64,000 nt of DNA, taken from assembly GCF_018531465.1 (NCBI RefSeq), contig NZ_JAHDTF010000004.1:248001-312000 (forward strand). The letters are read 5' to 3'. The stretch is from Sphaerisporangium fuscum (GTDB lineage: Bacteria > Actinomycetota > Actinomycetes > Streptosporangiales > Streptosporangiaceae). The translations under genes and the position numbers were made by a program. Of the stretch, positions 16,875-25,539 are shown piece after piece. Position 1 is the stretch's first letter; the number at the start of each line of letters is the position of its first letter. The notes under the pieces are model-generated. The model was not told the origin of the DNA and made no database searches. It worked only from the letters and a program-made list of their open reading frames with translations.

Positions 16875-18349
16875 CCTTCCGGACTCCTCAGGGGAGAGGC
16901 GGGCTCGGGGTGGCGGGGCAGGGTGAGGGTGAAGAGCGCCCCTCCTCCCGGAGGGTTGGCCACCTCGATCGAACCGCCGTGGAGGCGGGCGTTCTCCCGG
17001 GCGATGGCCAGCCCGAGGCCGCTGCCGTCCGACCGGGTCCGTGCCTCGTCGGCCTTGGAGAAGCGGTCGAAGACGTACGGCAGGATCCGGGGGTCCACCC
17101 CCTCGCCCGCGTCCCGGACCTCGATGACGACGTCATGGGCGTCGGCGCGCAGCCGTACGGTGACCGGGGGAGCGCCGTGGCGCAGGGCGTTGCCCACGAG
17201 GTTGGCCATGATCACGTCGAACCGGCGGGGATCGAGACGGGTCCGCACGCCCGGCGGCAGGTCGAGGTCCACCCGGCCGGTCCAGCCGCGGGTGCGCAGG
17301 CAGGCACGGATCGCGTCCGCCGCGTCGACGTCGTCCAGGATCAGCCTGGCCGCCCCGGCGTCGAACCTGGAGATCTCCATGAGGTCCTCGACGAGGCGGA
17401 CCAGCCTGCCGACCTCCAGGTTCATCAGGCGGGCCGCCTTCTCCAGGTCGCTCTCCAGGCGGCCGGCCTCCTCCTCGAACATGTCGGCCATCGCGAGGAT
17501 GGACGCCAGCGGGGTGCGCAGCTCGTGCGACACGTCGGCGACGAACCGGCGGGCCTGCACCTCCATGCCGCGCAGCTCGGAGACGTTGGACTCCAGGGCG
17601 GCGGCCGTGGCGTTGAAGGTCTCGACCAGCCGCGCCAGCTCGTCGCCGCCGGTCACCTTCAGGCGCGTGTCCAGCTCGCCCGCTCCGAGCCTGCGCGCGG
17701 CCCGGTCGAGGTCGCGGACCGGGCGCAGGACGCCCCGGGCCGCCACGAGGGCGAGTGCCACGGCGAGCAGCACGACCGGGATCGCCCCGTTCCTCGCGGC
17801 CGTGACCAGGGCGTCCTCCTCGCGCTGCTCCTTGACGAGGGGCGCCACGAGGTACACCTCCACGCCGGAGGGGGTGGCCTGCCCGCCGAGCATGACCGGT
17901 GTGCCCACCACCAGGTACGGCGTGCCCGCCCTGACGACGCGCTGGTGGAACAGGCGCTTGCGCGCGATGACCGAGCGGCGCAGCTCGGTGGTGATCGGTT
18001 CGGTGTCGTCGCCGGAGGCGACCAGCCCCGAGCCCCGGTAGGCGGCGGCCCCGGTCGCCTCCAGGAACGACGGCGCGACGCCGTTGGCGAGCCGTTGCAG
18101 CGCCGCGCGGTCGGGCGGGTGCTGCATGTTCTCGGTGAGGGTCGCCACACGCAGCCGGAACTCGTTGACGACCGACCATTCGGTCCGCGCCAGCATCAGG
18201 TCGCGCGCCTGGCGGTAGACCAGCCCGGCGGCGGTCAGGGCGCTGAGCCCCGCGAGGAGCACACAGACGATCATCAACCGGGCGCGCAGGCCACGTACCC
18301 AGACGAAGAACCGGCCGCCCCCGGCGGCCTTCCCGCGGAGCCGGATCAA
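16871..18349 (-). CDS. afsQ2: Sensor histidine kinase, AfsQ2-like
   Basis: The 492-residue kinase begins with TTG at 18349, overlapping the regulator stop (TTGA); no ATG or GTG is available. TM helices lie at about residues 25-45 and 196-216 with an extracellular sensor of about 150 residues between, followed by HAMP, the dimerisation box DVSHELRTPLASI with phospho-acceptor His275, the N box VGNALRHG and G boxes VRDAGEGVD and GSGLGLAIA. It would phosphorylate the adjacent regulator in response to an envelope or nutrient signal. The assignment to AfsQ2 rests mainly on the partner regulator and gene order. Confidence 0.8.
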   Translation of the reverse strand: MIRLRGKAAGGGRFFVWVRGLRARLMIVCVLLAGLSALTAAGLVYRQARDLMLARTEWSVVNEFRLRVATLTENMQHPPDRAALQRLANGVAPSFLEATGAAAYRGSGLVASGDDTEPITTELRRSVIARKRLFHQRVVRAGTPYLVVGTPVMLGGQATPSGVEVYLVAPLVKEQREEDALVTAARNGAIPVVLLAVALALVAARGVLRPVRDLDRAARRLGAGELDTRLKVTGGDELARLVETFNATAAALESNVSELRGMEVQARRFVADVSHELRTPLASILAMADMFEEEAGRLESDLEKAARLMNLEVGRLVRLVEDLMEISRFDAGAARLILDDVDAADAIRACLRTRGWTGRVDLDLPPGVRTRLDPRRFDVIMANLVGNALRHGAPPVTVRLRADAHDVVIEVRDAGEGVDPRILPYVFDRFSKADEARTRSDGSGLGLAIARENARLHGGSIEVANPPGGGALFTLTLPRHPEPASPLRSPEG

Positions 18350-19029
18350 AGGGGGCCGAACCGGTACCCGAACCCGCGCACCGTCTGGATGTACCGGGGC
18401 TTGGACGGCACGTCCTCGATCTTCACGCGCAGCCGCTGCACACAGGCGTCGACGAGCCGGGAGTCGCCGAGGAAGTCGAGCTCCCACACCGACTCCAGGA
18501 GCTGCTGGCGGCTGAACACCTGGTTGCAGGCGGCCGACAGCTCCAGCAGCAGCCGCAGTTCCAGCGGCGGCAGCGTGATCGGGACACCGGCCTTGGACAC
18601 GGTGAGCGCGCCCCGGTCGATCGTCAGGTCGCCGTGGGTCTCCTGCCCGGCCGAGGCCGCCGTGGCGGGGCCGCCGCGCCGCAGCACCGCGCGGATCCGC
18701 GCCTCCAGCACCCGCGGCCGTATCGGCTTCACCACGTAGTCGTCGGCCCCCGCCTCCAGGCCGCTGACCACGTCGAGGTCGTCGCCACGGGCGGTGAGCA
18801 TGACGATCGGCGTGGGGCCGCCGGCGCGGATGCGGCGGCACACCTCGAACCCGTCGAGCCCGGGGAGCATCAGGTCGAGCACGACGATGTCGGCGGGCGC
18901 GGCGGACAGGCGACGCAGGCCCTCCTCGCCGGTCTCGGCGATCTCGACGTCGTGCCCGTGCCGCCCGAGTGACAGCCGCAGGCTCTCGCGCACGGAGGGG
19001 TCGTCCTCGATCAGCATCACTCGGGCCAC
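18346..19029 (-). CDS. afsQ1: OmpR-family response regulator, AfsQ1-like
   Basis: The 227-residue regulator has a receiver domain (IEDD at 7-10, phospho-acceptor Asp52 in VVLDLMLPG, Thr in MLTARGD, Lys in DYVVKP) and a winged-helix DNA-binding domain ending VRGFGYRF. The stretch LGDSRLVDACVQRLRVKIED closely resembles what I remember of Streptomyces AfsQ1, which controls nitrogen metabolism and antibiotic genes. It is the first gene of a regulator-kinase-lipoprotein operon with 4-bp overlaps. The divergent partner here is a sortase-substrate gene, not sigQ as I recall for Streptomyces. Confidence 0.8.
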   Translation of the reverse strand: MARVMLIEDDPSVRESLRLSLGRHGHDVEIAETGEEGLRRLSAAPADIVVLDLMLPGLDGFEVCRRIRAGGPTPIVMLTARGDDLDVVSGLEAGADDYVVKPIRPRVLEARIRAVLRRGGPATAASAGQETHGDLTIDRGALTVSKAGVPITLPPLELRLLLELSAACNQVFSRQQLLESVWELDFLGDSRLVDACVQRLRVKIEDVPSKPRYIQTVRGFGYRFGPL

Positions 19030-19200
19030 GGTTCAAGTATCGGTGACGGCGCCACTTCCTCCGCTTGGTCGCGACATCCATTACATGCTCATGACATTCC
19101 GCTCATGGCGGGCGGACATTCTCCTGCCAGCATCGTCGCCGTTCCTCATCTGTGACGTCCGTGCCGGTGTGCACCGCTGTGCCACCGCTTAGGAGGATGT

Positions 19201-19560
19201 ATGCGACTGATTCGTACCGCCCTGGCCGCCGCCGCGCTCGGCGTGGCAGTCCTGACCACGGCGGGCGGCCCGGCGATGGCGGACGCCAAGCCCTCGCCCA
19301 GCGCGAAGCCGGCCGAGGCCAAGCCCTCGTCCAGCGCGAAGCCGGCCGCGCCCTCGCCCGTACCGTCCGATGCGGGGGACGGCGAGAGCGCGGCGCCGAA
19401 GGAGGCGGCCACGCCCCGTCCGGCCGTCCCCCGGGGCGCCCCGGAGACCGGTGGCGGGCCCGCCGGGAGCGTCCTGGTGCCGGCCGGTGGCGCCCTTCTC
19501 GCGGCGGGGGCGGGGATGGGCGTGCTGGCCCTGCGCCGTCGTGCGCGGACCGAGGCCTGA
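19201..19560 (+). CDS. Small secreted protein with a sortase-type sorting signal
   Basis: The 119-residue precursor has a Sec signal (MRLIRTALAAAALG..., cleavage near AMA-DA at 27), a Pro/Ser/Ala/Lys-rich spacer (residues 28-78, with repeated SAKPA units), the sorting-like pentapeptide APETG at 80-84, a hydrophobic stretch (90-110) and the tail RRRARTEA. This is the tripartite layout of sortase substrates, with A in place of the canonical L. AGGAGG precedes the ATG. The sortase gene starts two bases after its stop, so they are almost surely enzyme and substrate. It probably becomes a short stalk on the wall. Confidence 0.75.
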   Translation: MRLIRTALAAAALGVAVLTTAGGPAMADAKPSPSAKPAEAKPSSSAKPAAPSPVPSDAGDGESAAPKEAATPRPAVPRGAPETGGGPAGSVLVPAGGALLAAGAGMGVLALRRRARTEA

Positions 19561-19561
19561 C

Positions 19562-20206
19562 GTGCCACGTGCACGGGGGAACGGAGGCCGTCACGCCCTG
19601 GGCGTGGCGGCCTCCGCCACCGTTCTGACCGGCGCCGTGCTCGTGGGCTGCGGGCTCCGGCCGGAGCAGACCCCTCCGGCCCCGCCGCCCGTGACCGCGC
19701 AGGCTCGGACGGCGGACCTCGCGGCCGCCACACCCGTCCCGGCGGTCCTCACACGATCCGAGCCGCGCCGCCTGGACGTCCCCAGGATCGGCGTCCACGT
19801 GCCCCTCGGCCGGCTCGGCCTCAACGCCGACGGCACCGTGCAGATCCCTCCGGTGGACCACCCGGAGCAGGCCGGCTGGTACGCGCGCGGCGTGACCCCC
19901 GGCGAGCGGGGCGCGGCCGTCATCCTCGGCCACGTCGACGGCGGGGGCCGCAAGGGGGTCTTCTTCGACCTCGGGCGGATGCGGGCCGGCGACACCATCA
20001 CGATCGGCCGCGCCGACGGCTCCACGGCCACGTTCGCCGTCGAGTCGGTGGAGATGGTCGCCAAGAGCCGGTTCCCCACCCGCCGGGTGTACGGCCCGCT
20101 GGACCACGCCGGCCTGCGCCTGGTGACCTGCGGCGGCACGTTCGACCGCCGCATCGGCCACTACACGAGCAACGTGATCGTCTACGCCCGTCTCGTCACC
20201 CGCTGA
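19562..20206 (+). CDS. Class F sortase
   Basis: The 214-residue protein (GTG 19562) has an N-terminal membrane segment ending LVGCG, which could even be a lipobox, a Pro-rich linker, and a class F sortase domain: RLDVPRIGVHVPL, catalytic His124 in ILGHVDGGG, GVFFDLGRMRAGDTI, and catalytic Cys190 in VTCGGTFD, then GHYTSNVIVYARL. Arg196 or Arg197 may be the third catalytic residue. Such actinobacterial sortases cut LPxTG-like motifs and attach proteins to the envelope. The adjacent upstream gene supplies a candidate APETG substrate. Ends at a bidirectional terminator. Confidence 0.88.
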   Translation: MPRARGNGGRHALGVAASATVLTGAVLVGCGLRPEQTPPAPPPVTAQARTADLAAATPVPAVLTRSEPRRLDVPRIGVHVPLGRLGLNADGTVQIPPVDHPEQAGWYARGVTPGERGAAVILGHVDGGGRKGVFFDLGRMRAGDTITIGRADGSTATFAVESVEMVAKSRFPTRRVYGPLDHAGLRLVTCGGTFDRRIGHYTSNVIVYARLVTR

Positions 20207-20207
20207 C

Positions 20208-20253
20208 GGCCCGTTCTCCGCACGCGCCCGGATCTCCCTGCGGAGAACGGGCC
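20208..20253. terminator. Bidirectional terminator; member of a repeated hairpin element
   Basis: GGCCCGTTCTCCGCA (20208-20222) and its perfect complement (20239-20253) form a 15-bp stem between two convergent genes, one base after the sortase stop and touching the stop codon of the heparinase-family gene. Its first 30 bases match 26 of 30 bases of the larger inverted-repeat element at 35313-35420. Confidence 0.8.
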
Positions 20254-21953
20254 TAGGAGAGGTTCCCCGAGGCGGCGCGGAAGGACGTCTCGCCGTCGGA
20301 GGTCTTCACCGTGACGCGGGACCCGGAGCAGGTGACGTGCGGGTCGGCGGTGCCGGGGACGACGATGGTGAGCAGTGATCCGGCGGAGGGGGAGACGACC
20401 ACCGAGTCGGGCACCTTCTGCATGTAGGACGGCGAGATCCAGCCCTGGTAGGGGTTGGTCTGCCCCCGCACGATCGACTGTCCGGAGATCGGCTCGCAGG
20501 ACGTCATGTCGAGCTGGACCAGGGTCGCCTTCCAGCCCGACTTGTCCTTCACCACGATCCGGCCGCCGCTGGTGGACACGGGGCTGAGCGCCGGGTCGAG
20601 GTGCCAGTAGCTGCGCGCCCGGGCCCCGCCCGGCACCGTGTCCAGCACCGCCATCAGGTCGTCGCCGTTGTTGACCAGCACCGACCGGGTCCGGCTCACG
20701 CCGTAGGCCTTGTCGGTGAACTTGTACGACTGCCGGTCGCCGCCGACCGACGAGCGCACGAGCGCGGTGGGCGTACGCCCGCGGAACGGCTTGCCGACCA
20801 CGACCGGTACGTTGTGCGCCTCGGGGGACATGGTCCAGTACCGGTACGGGCTCTGCTCGTAGGAGTGGAAGCCCGCCTCCACCAGCACGTCGTGCCCCTG
20901 GGCGTAGTAGGTGACGCCCATGTGGTCCTCGTGCCCGTGGAACTTCAGGGCGGGACCGAACCGGATCGAGTACCACGCCGACTCGGGCTTGTCCCAGGCG
21001 GTGCGGCCGAAGACGTACCCGGCGCGGAAGACCTGCACGGTCTTCTTCGAGTGCTGGTACCCCACCGGCTTGACGTCCGCGCCGCCGTCGCCGATCGGCG
21101 CCATGTACCCGTTGGGCTGGGTGGCGTGGGTGATGTACCCCTCCAGCGACTCCCAGCGCTTCTTGATCTCCGAAGGCACCTTGCGCCCGCAGTCGGTGAT
21201 CGACTCCATGCCGACCTTCAGCCGTTCGTGCACGTAGATGCCGTACCGCGGGGCCTGCTCCTGGAGCGCGCCCTGGGAGTCGATGTCGAGCTTCACCGAC
21301 CCCGTCATACGGCGGATGGCGAGGCTCGCCCACTCGTCGTGGCCGGTGCGGCAGCCGATGCGGAGCAGGGCGATGTCCTGGTCCATGCCGTGGTTGTGGC
21401 CCTTCTCGTACAGGGCCGGGTTCGACAGCATCTTCGCGTGGTCGATCAGGCTGCCGGTGAGCCAGGACGCCTTGACGTGCCGGCTGAGGCAGACCAGCAC
21501 GGGGGCGCGCAGGGCGATCGGGTGCTCGTCCCAGGCGTACTTGCTGGCCCGCGAGCCGCCCCGGGGGTTGCTCTCCACCCAGCTCTTGGTGAGTTCGGTG
21601 GCCCGGGCGAGCAGCTTCTCGTCACCGGAGGTCTCGTAGTCGGCGACCAGGCGCCCGACCCACCGCAGGGAGGCGAACACCATGTCCCAGGAGCGGTTCT
21701 TGTACGGGCTCCAGTGCCAGTCGATCGTCTTGCCGATCTTCACGGGCGGGAGGTCGAGGAACTGGACCTCCCCGGACATGACCTGGGCGGAGGTCGGCGT
21801 GGCGGGCAGCCAGTCGCCCTGGCACTCCGCGGTGGGCTTGACGGCGGCGCGCGCCTCCCGGCTTCCGGCGTTCGCCGGTACAGCCTGGGAGATCGCGCCG
21901 CCGGTCAGGACGAGGGAGAGGAGAAGACCGAGAACTCGAGTCCGGCGGCGCAC
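20253..21953 (-). CDS. Secreted heparinase II/III-family protein (polysaccharide lyase-like)
   Basis: The 566-residue protein has a Sec signal (LGLLLSLVLTGGAISQAVPANA, cleaved near residue 29), an N-terminal alpha-helical toroid typical of alginate/heparin lyases (RSWDMVFASLRWVGRLVADYE, KGHNHGMDQDIALLRIG, APRYGIYVHERL) and a C-terminal beta-sandwich (FGPALKFHGHEDHMGVTYYAQGHD, then FHSYEQSPYRYW). The NHG, RYGIY and GHEDH segments match the heparinase II/III family, whose members cleave uronate-containing polysaccharides by beta-elimination. The substrate is unknown. No polysaccharide-utilisation genes are adjacent. Confidence 0.82.
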   Translation of the reverse strand: MRRRTRVLGLLLSLVLTGGAISQAVPANAGSREARAAVKPTAECQGDWLPATPTSAQVMSGEVQFLDLPPVKIGKTIDWHWSPYKNRSWDMVFASLRWVGRLVADYETSGDEKLLARATELTKSWVESNPRGGSRASKYAWDEHPIALRAPVLVCLSRHVKASWLTGSLIDHAKMLSNPALYEKGHNHGMDQDIALLRIGCRTGHDEWASLAIRRMTGSVKLDIDSQGALQEQAPRYGIYVHERLKVGMESITDCGRKVPSEIKKRWESLEGYITHATQPNGYMAPIGDGGADVKPVGYQHSKKTVQVFRAGYVFGRTAWDKPESAWYSIRFGPALKFHGHEDHMGVTYYAQGHDVLVEAGFHSYEQSPYRYWTMSPEAHNVPVVVGKPFRGRTPTALVRSSVGGDRQSYKFTDKAYGVSRTRSVLVNNGDDLMAVLDTVPGGARARSYWHLDPALSPVSTSGGRIVVKDKSGWKATLVQLDMTSCEPISGQSIVRGQTNPYQGWISPSYMQKVPDSVVVSPSAGSLLTIVVPGTADPHVTCSGSRVTVKTSDGETSFRAASGNLS

Positions 21954-22097
21954 GCCAGTTCCTTCCGTGACCAGAAATGGGGGCGGATCATGCTGTCCGA
22001 ATCACATCGAACCGGTCAAGTCGCAGGAGGCTCATCCACCGCATCGTTAACAAGCAGATGCCCGGACGGGTACGCCACGGCCCTTCCGGTCCCGGCC

Positions 22098-23081
22098 TCA
22101 GAGGGTGACCTGGACGCCCGTCCCCCGCTCGCGGGCCGCGGCGAGCACCAGAGCCGTGGCCGCGGTGTCCTGCACGATCACCCCTACCGACTTGTAGAGG
22201 GTGATCTGCTCGTCGTCCGTACGGCCGACGGCGGTGCCGGCGACCAGTTCGCCCAGCTCGGCGCGGATGTGGTCGGGGGTGATGACGCCGCGCGAGAGCG
22301 GCTCGGCGATGTCCATGTTCGGCGGGACCGCCGCCAGGGCCGCGTGCCGGGACTCGACGAACAGTGACGCCTCGGCGATGGTCGCGTCGTCGATCTCGCG
22401 GCCCTGTGGGTTGTAGCCGATGGAGGTGATGTGCAGACCCGGGTCCACCCAGGCGCGGCGCACCACCGGCTCCAGGGCGTAGGTGGTGGCGCAGGCGATG
22501 TCGGCGCCGGAGAGCGCCTCCTCGTACGTCGCGGTGGCCCGCACGTCGGCGGGGATTTCGCCCGACAACTCCTTCGCCAGCGCGGCGGCCTTGGCGTGGT
22601 CACGCCCGGCGATGCGGATCTCGGTGATCGGCCGTACCCGGGAGACGGCGCGCGCGTGGGCCCGGGCCTGGACGCCGGTGCCGAGAACGGCCAGCGTGGC
22701 GGCGTCCTCGCGCGCCAGGAGGCGGGCGGAGAGCGCCGAGCACGCGCCGGTGCGGATGGCGGTGATGTAGGTGCCGTCCAGAAGAGCGGCGGGTTCCCCG
22801 GTTTCGGGGTCGAAGGCGACGATGACCGCCTGGCGCACCGGGAGACCGGTCCCGGCGTTGCCGGGGAACACCGACACGAGCTTGCTGGCGAGCGCTCCCG
22901 AGGACGGCAGGTATCCGGGCATGTCGAGCAGCAGGGCGTTCCGCTCGGCCACGACCGCCGCGCTCCTGTCGGGTACGGAGGCCAGGCCCGCGCTGAGGTC
23001 CGCCATCGCCGGGGCCAGAGCGTCGATCAGAGCGTCGACGTCGAGCAGCGCCTCAACCTCGCGTCGACTGAGAACGATCAT
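22098..23081 (-). CDS. Ornithine cyclodeaminase / mu-crystallin family protein
   Basis: The 327-residue protein shows the family hallmarks: ALASKLVSVFPGNAGTGLPV, GEPAALLDGTYITAIRTGACSALSARLLAREDA, Rossmann VLGTGVQARAHARAV, and ITSIGYNPQGREID. Members are NAD(P)-dependent: ornithine cyclodeaminases, alanine dehydrogenases, or ketimine and pyrroline-2-carboxylate reductases, and these cannot be separated by eye. It is cytosolic, faces away from a WYL-domain regulator across 149 bp, and that regulator is its most likely controller. Confidence 0.82.
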   Translation of the reverse strand: MIVLSRREVEALLDVDALIDALAPAMADLSAGLASVPDRSAAVVAERNALLLDMPGYLPSSGALASKLVSVFPGNAGTGLPVRQAVIVAFDPETGEPAALLDGTYITAIRTGACSALSARLLAREDAATLAVLGTGVQARAHARAVSRVRPITEIRIAGRDHAKAAALAKELSGEIPADVRATATYEEALSGADIACATTYALEPVVRRAWVDPGLHITSIGYNPQGREIDDATIAEASLFVESRHAALAAVPPNMDIAEPLSRGVITPDHIRAELGELVAGTAVGRTDDEQITLYKSVGVIVQDTAATALVLAAARERGTGVQVTL

Positions 23082-23230
23082 TTATCGCAGTTTAGTGGGG
23101 TGATGGTCCCCGGGCAGGAGTGGGATGACGAGGGGGCCCGCGCGAGACCGCGACGATCATCCATCTCCTGTGCCCACCTTCGCTTCCGCAGCGGTCACTT
23201 CCTGACCTCAATCGCAGGCATGCTGACGTC

Positions 23231-24187
23231 ATGGCGAACACCAGCTCACGGACCCTGCGGCTGCTCTCCCTCCTCCAGACGCATCGGTACTGGCCCGGCG
23301 CCGAACTGGCCGGACGGCTGGAGGTGTCGGTCCGTACCCTGCGCCGGGACGTCGACCGGTTGCGGGAGCTCGGCTACCCGGTCGAGGCCTTCCGCGGCGT
23401 GGACGGCGGCTATCAGCTCGCCGCGGGGGCCGTGTTGCCTCCCTTGGTGGTGGACGACGAGGAGGCCGTCGCGCTCGCCGTCGGCCTGCGCATGGCGGCG
23501 CAGGGGTCGATCGCGGGCATCCAGGAGTCCTCGGTGCGCGCGCTGACCAAGGTGGTGCAGGTCATGCCACCCCGGCTGCGGCGCCGGGTCGAGGCGCTGC
23601 GCGAGGCGACCGTGCCCATGGCGTGGAGCGCCGGACCGACCGTGGACGCCGGCGTGCTCACCGCCGTCGCCCAGGCCTGCCGGGACGAGGAGCGGATGCG
23701 GTTCTCCTACGAGGCGCGCGGCGGCGAGCGGAGCGACCGGCACGTCGAACCGCACCGGATGGTGTCCCTCGGACGCCGCTGGTACCTGGTGGCCTATGAC
23801 CTGACCCGCCACGACTGGCGCAGCTTCCGCCTCGACCGGCTCCAGGAGCCGCACGGCACCGGCGAGCGGTTCCGCCCGCGCGAACTGCCGGCCGAGGACG
23901 CGGCGGCGTTCGTCCGGGCCGGCATCGACACCATGCCCTCCACCTACGCCGTCGAGGTGGTCGTGCACGCTCCCGCGGAGGTGGTCCGCCGGGCGGTGGG
24001 CCAGTGGGCGACGGCCGAGGAGATCGACGAGCGCAGCTGCCGGATGCGCATGGCCACCGAGACCCTCGACTGGCCGGCCATGATCCTCGGCGGCCTCGGC
24101 GCCGGCTTCGAGGTCGTCCAGCCTCCCGAACTCGTCGTCCACCTGCGGGAATGGGCCGCCCGCTTCAGCCGCTCGACCGCGAAGTGA
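23231..24187 (+). CDS. WYL-domain transcriptional regulator (YafY/PafBC-like)
   Basis: The 318-residue protein has an N-terminal HTH (SRTLRLLSLLQTHRYWPGAELA, VSVRTLRRDVDRLRELGYPVEA), the GVDGGYQLAAG wing, a WYL domain with RMRFSYEARGG and RWYLVAYDLTRHDWRSFRLDRL (residues about 150-205), and a C-terminal WCX extension. WYL proteins sense ligands, often nucleic acids or cyclic nucleotides, and regulate neighbouring genes. The divergent cyclodeaminase-family gene is the probable target. It converges with the ABM gene 19 bp downstream. Confidence 0.9.
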   Translation: MANTSSRTLRLLSLLQTHRYWPGAELAGRLEVSVRTLRRDVDRLRELGYPVEAFRGVDGGYQLAAGAVLPPLVVDDEEAVALAVGLRMAAQGSIAGIQESSVRALTKVVQVMPPRLRRRVEALREATVPMAWSAGPTVDAGVLTAVAQACRDEERMRFSYEARGGERSDRHVEPHRMVSLGRRWYLVAYDLTRHDWRSFRLDRLQEPHGTGERFRPRELPAEDAAAFVRAGIDTMPSTYAVEVVVHAPAEVVRRAVGQWATAEEIDERSCRMRMATETLDWPAMILGGLGAGFEVVQPPELVVHLREWAARFSRSTAK

Positions 24188-24206
24188 GCAGGCCGCCGCG
24201 GGGCGC

Positions 24207-24581
24207 TCAGGCCTCCTTGCGCCCGGCGCTCTGCACGACCTCGAACGTCCACACCTCGGAGTCGGTGGCCGCCGGGCCCTGCCCGTGCCCGTGACCGGCG
24301 GGAGCCTGCCCGTGGCCGTGCCCCTGGGCGGCGGCGTCGGCGGCGGCCTGGGCGTGGCCCGCCTGGAAGGCCCGGCTCTGCTGCCAGCGCTGGAAGTCGT
24401 CCTCGCTGCGCCAGCGCGTGTACACCAGGTACCTGTCGGTGCCCTCGACCGGACGCAGGAGCTCGAACCACTCGAAGCCGTCGGACGACTCCACCATCCC
24501 CGCCCGGTTGCCGAACCGGCGTTCGAGCTCGTCGCGCATCTCGGCCGGGACGGTCAAGACGTTGATCTTCACAACGGACAT
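24207..24581 (-). CDS. Antibiotic-biosynthesis-monooxygenase (ABM)/IsdG-like protein with a His-rich loop
   Basis: The 124-residue protein starts MSVVKINVLTVPAEMRDELE with ATG 24581 after GGAGGAG; a GTG at 24587 is less well placed. The ABM fold is clear: RAGMVESSDGFEWFELLRPVEG, RYLVYTRWRSEDDFQRWQQSRAF, and it resembles the mycobacterial MhuD/IsdG heme-degrading proteins. Between the last helix and the terminal strand WTFEVVQ lies an unusual GHGHGQAPAGHGHGQG stretch (residues about 87-102) with four His in GHGH repeats, absent from the family core. It may bind metal or heme; that is inference. Confidence 0.8.
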   Translation of the reverse strand: MSVVKINVLTVPAEMRDELERRFGNRAGMVESSDGFEWFELLRPVEGTDRYLVYTRWRSEDDFQRWQQSRAFQAGHAQAAADAAAQGHGHGQAPAGHGHGQGPAATDSEVWTFEVVQSAGRKEA

Positions 24582-24762
24582 GTCCACTCCTCCTCAGGCG
24601 AGTTCGTCCCCGGGCCCGGACGGTCGTCGAGAGCGGACGACCGTGCCGGTACGGCCCCGGTACGGCCACCCTACGGTCCGCCCCCCTCGCCCCCGCCGTC
24701 CCCTCCGCGCCGGGCCGGGTCAGGTGTCCTGGCGGGTCGGCGCGCGGCACTAGCCTTGTGGA

Positions 24763-25539
24763 GTGCGTATCGCAAGGTTCTCCACAGGTGAAGGTGTCGC
24801 GTTCGGTGTGGTCGAAGGCGCGCAGGGTGAGGAGTTCGTCTCCAGGATCGACGGGCATCCGTTCGGCGCGATCCAGTTCACCGGCGAGCGCTACCCGCTG
24901 CAAGAGGTCCGCCTCGTGACGCCGATGCTGCCGAGCAAGATCGTGGCGATCGGCAAGAACTACGCCGAGCACGCCCGTGAGATGGGCGGCGAGGCGCCCC
25001 AAGAGCCGCTGATGTTCCTCAAGCCGTCCACCTCGGTGATCGGTCACGGCGAGTCCATCGCGTACCCGCACAAGCTGTCCGAGCGCGTCGACTACGAAGG
25101 CGAGCTCGCCGTCGTGATCGGCCGGCTGTGCCGCGAGGTGCCGGTAGAGCGGGCCCACGAGGTGATCTTCGGGTACACCTGCGCGAACGACGTCACGGCC
25201 CGTGACCTGCAGAAGAAGGACGGGCAGTGGTCTCGCGCCAAGGGGTTCGACACGTTCTGCCCGCTCGGCCCGTGGATCCAGACCGAGCTCGACCCGTCCG
25301 ACCTCGCGATCACGACCACCGTGAACGGCGAGCTGAGGCAGACCGCACGCACGTCCCAGCTCATCCACGACATCCCGAAGCTGATCTCCTACATCACCGA
25401 CGTCATGACCCTGATCCCCGGTGACGTGATCCTCACCGGCACGCCCGAAGGGGTCGGGCCGCTCAACGACGGCGACGAGGTCAGCGTGGGCATCGAAGGC
25501 ATCGGCACTCTGACCAACCGGGTGGTTTCCCGTGACTGA
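24763..25539 (+). CDS. Fumarylacetoacetate hydrolase-family protein
   Basis: The 258-residue cytosolic protein carries the FAH catalytic core: [35 protein letters not shown], the metal ligands in [36 protein letters not shown], and [15 protein letters not shown]. Members hydrolyse or decarboxylate beta-diketo acids such as acylpyruvates or act as oxaloacetate decarboxylases or tautomerases; exact substrate unknown. GTG 24763 begins [10 protein letters not shown]. Its last eight bases overlap gltX (GTGACTGA), so the two genes are co-transcribed, as in many actinomycetes. Confidence 0.9.
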   Translation: MRIARFSTGEGVAFGVVEGAQGEEFVSRIDGHPFGAIQFTGERYPLQEVRLVTPMLPSKIVAIGKNYAEHAREMGGEAPQEPLMFLKPSTSVIGHGESIAYPHKLSERVDYEGELAVVIGRLCREVPVERAHEVIFGYTCANDVTARDLQKKDGQWSRAKGFDTFCPLGPWIQTELDPSDLAITTTVNGELRQTARTSQLIHDIPKLISYITDVMTLIPGDVILTGTPEGVGPLNDGDEVSVGIEGIGTLTNRVVSRD

